This document shows, piece by piece, positions 7,040 to 8,049 of a stretch of 8,049 nucleotides of DNA (within the stretch, counting starts at the first letter, position 1; the number at the start of each line of letters is the position of its first letter). Below the pieces are notes generated by a model. It was not told the origin of the DNA and did not search any database. It worked only from the letters and a program-made list of their open reading frames with translations. This DNA is from Thioalkalivibrio sp. (lineage in GTDB: Bacteria > Pseudomonadota > Gammaproteobacteria > Ectothiorhodospirales > Ectothiorhodospiraceae), in contig JAGTVE010000173.1 of assembly GCA_018224485.1 (NCBI GenBank), forward strand, positions 1 through 8,049, given 5' to 3'. The position numbers and the translations under genes are program-made.

Positions 7040-7065
7040 ACCTGCCCGGCTTCGGCCGGGCAGGT
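7040..7065 (+). terminator. perfect 11-bp TTCG hairpin after the sulfur globule-like gene
   Basis: ACCTGCCCGGC (7040-7050) and GCCGGGCAGGT (7055-7065) are exact inverted complements around TTCG (7051-7054), 14 bp after the stop codon. The following ctctcc is pyrimidine-rich but not a T-run, so intrinsic termination may be incomplete. A stable 3' hairpin could instead protect the upstream mRNA and reduce read-through into the ATPase gene, giving differential expression within one operon. Confidence 0.65.
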
Positions 7066-7094
7066 CTCTCCATGCCGTCGTGCCGAGGGTCTGA

Positions 7095-7730
7095 ATGCTG
7101 ACTGTGATTGGCAACCTCAAGGGTGGCACCGGCAAGAGCACCGTGGCCTTCAATCTCGCGCTATGGAGCCTTGGCAACAAGCGCAAGGTACTGGCCGTGG
7201 ACCTCGATCCACAGGCGACACTGACTGACGTGATCCGGGTGCGCGACGAGGAAGGCTATCAGCCGGCACTCGATCTCTCTCAGAGCCTTGATGAGGCGAT
7301 CCAGGCGGGAGAGCAGTACGACGAGGTCATCGTTGATGTCGGGCCCTCCGATCTGGGCACGATGTACGCTGCGATCCTCGCGGCGGATCAGGTCGTCATA
7401 CCGGTACCGCCCAGCCAGGCGGATGTCTGGTCAACCCACCGTTTTGTGAAGAAGATCCAGGAACTGCGCGGTGAGCGCAGCAGCCCGGAAATCATCGGTT
7501 TCATCAACCGGGCCGATACCCATCAGGCGGTCCGGGAGTCGGACGAGACCTTCGGAGCCCTCGGAATGATCGAGGGGCTGCGCGCGGTGCGCCCGCGGCT
7601 CGGCCAGCGCATGGCCTTCAGGCGGTCGTTCAGCGAAGGGCTCTCGGTCCAGGAACTGGAGCACCGTAGCAAGGCCGCGATCGAGCTTGAGGATCTGGCG
7701 AAGACGATCTTTCGCAAGTCGCGCCGGTAG
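7095..7730 (+). CDS. ParA/MinD-family ATPase, orphan ParF-like
   Basis: Cytoplasmic P-loop ATPase of 211 residues, the length of small ParA proteins without an N-terminal DNA-binding domain. The deviant Walker A is intact (KGGTGKST, 9-16, with signature K9 and catalytic K14). The second motif is VDLDPQATLTD (35-45, with D38). Walker B is EVIVDVGPSD (77-86, with D81). A loop typical of ParF-like proteins follows (VIPVPPSQADVW, 101-112), and the C-terminal part has RLGQRMAFRRSFSEGLSV (168-185), where relatives carry basic nucleoid-binding residues. Family members dimerise on ATP, bind DNA nonspecifically and position plasmids, chemoreceptor arrays or organelles together with a partner that stimulates hydrolysis. 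No ParB or parS-like repeat is visible, so protein cargo is more likely than DNA. GAGGG at 7085-7089 precedes the ATG by 5 nt. It lies 69 bp after the sulfur globule-like gene, beyond the hairpin. Confidence 0.92.
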   Translation: MLTVIGNLKGGTGKSTVAFNLALWSLGNKRKVLAVDLDPQATLTDVIRVRDEEGYQPALDLSQSLDEAIQAGEQYDEVIVDVGPSDLGTMYAAILAADQVVIPVPPSQADVWSTHRFVKKIQELRGERSSPEIIGFINRADTHQAVRESDETFGALGMIEGLRAVRPRLGQRMAFRRSFSEGLSVQELEHRSKAAIELEDLAKTIFRKSRR

Positions 7731-7794
7731 TCCGCACCGCGGCCGCTCCTCCCGCTACCTAACCAACATTCATCGACTCGAGACAGGATAAGAC

Positions 7795-8049
7795 ATGGCC
7801 GCCCTCGGCACCTTCCTGCGCAAATACTGGATCCTCATCATCATCGTTCTCTGGATCATCGCCTGGTTCAACCGGGACCTGCTCGCGCCGGATGCGCCTG
7901 CCGCCGATGCCGTACAACTGGAGGAGGAGGCCATCGGCGAAGTCCCGGTACTGCCGCCTCCGTCACCTGAACCTGAAGCCGGCGCGCAGACGGAGTCCGA
8001 GCCTGCGACCGAGCCGGAGCCTGCGACCGAGCCGGAGCCTGCGGCCGAG
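7795..8049 (+). CDS. N-terminally anchored membrane protein with Pro/Glu-rich linker, 3' truncated
   Basis: Open from the ATG at 7795 to the window end (85 residues, no stop). AGGA at 7785-7788, 6 nt upstream, supports the start. R9 and K10 precede a short, very hydrophobic Trp/Ile-rich helix (about 11-25, YWILIIIVLWIIAWF). The basic residues before it and the acidic stretch after it (LEEEAIGE, 42-49) suggest a short cytoplasmic N-terminus and a periplasmic remainder. From residue 50 it is Pro/Glu/Ala-rich, ending in EPATEP repeats, a likely extended linker to a domain outside the window. TonB-like proteins share this plan (anchor plus Pro-rich spacer), as do many peptidoglycan or scaffold proteins, so the function is open. 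It is 64 bp after the ParA stop and same-strand, so it is a candidate membrane partner of that ATPase. Confidence 0.8.
   Translation, partial: MAALGTFLRKYWILIIIVLWIIAWFNRDLLAPDAPAADAVQLEEEAIGEVPVLPPPSPEPEAGAQTESEPATEPEPATEPEPAAE
7999..8049 (+). repeat. tandem 18-bp repeats encoding EPATEP
   Basis: Two identical 18-bp units, gagcctgcgaccgagccg at 7999-8016 and 8017-8034, are followed by a partial third unit at 8035-8049 with one change (acc to gcc). The array may continue beyond the window. In-frame Glu/Pro repeats of this sort make stiff, extended periplasmic spacers, and copy number often varies between strains. Confidence 0.85.

Noticed and set aside
6585..7073. Minus-strand frame with repeated ATISGTG-like units
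   Set aside because: It is the antisense image of the Gly/Tyr repeats in the sulfur globule-like gene, which has the strong ribosome binding site and signal peptide.
6835..7101. + strand frame with PDMVAPV repeats
   Set aside because: It is the alternate-frame reading of the 21-bp repeats, overlaps the real gene and the hairpin, and has no start signals.

Overview
The window is GC-rich, densely coding DNA in which every supported gene lies on the + strand. The gene set suggests a gammaproteobacterial sulfur oxidiser, perhaps of the Thioalkalivibrio/Ectothiorhodospiraceae or purple sulfur bacterial type. That assignment is inferred from one Gly/Tyr-rich secreted protein resembling sulfur globule proteins and from the style of the RND pump. 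No rRNA, tRNA, CRISPR array or transposase is visible.

Region 1 (1-5109) is an efflux pair. It holds the 3' part of a periplasmic adaptor (HlyD/AcrA type) and a complete RND permease (HAE-1/AcrB-like). The permease carries an unusual C-terminal extension of about 300 residues: an amphipathic helix, a Gly/Pro/Ala-rich linker and a strongly basic, histone-H1-like tail that should lie in the cytoplasm. No outer-membrane channel gene is in view.

Region 2 (5151-7025) holds three consecutive genes for small exported low-complexity proteins without enzyme motifs. The first has a Met/Glu/Arg-rich helix built on an exact 11-residue period over eleven units. The second is a Gly/Pro/Tyr-rich protein of unknown function. 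The third is a Gly/Tyr-rich sulfur-globule-like protein ending in four tandem 21-bp repeats. A perfect 11-bp hairpin with a TTCG loop follows the third gene.

Region 3 (7095-8049) holds a complete ParA-type ATPase with a canonical deviant Walker A motif, without a recognisable ParB. It is followed by the start of a protein with one N-terminal membrane anchor and a Pro/Glu-rich repeat linker; that gene runs off the window end.

Taken together, the layout could be an envelope and storage-granule cassette: secreted coat-like proteins, a cytoplasmic positioning ATPase and a membrane-anchored linker that could connect the two compartments. The individual gene calls rest on visible sequence. The idea that they form one system, possibly for coating or positioning periplasmic sulfur globules, is inference from neighbourhood.
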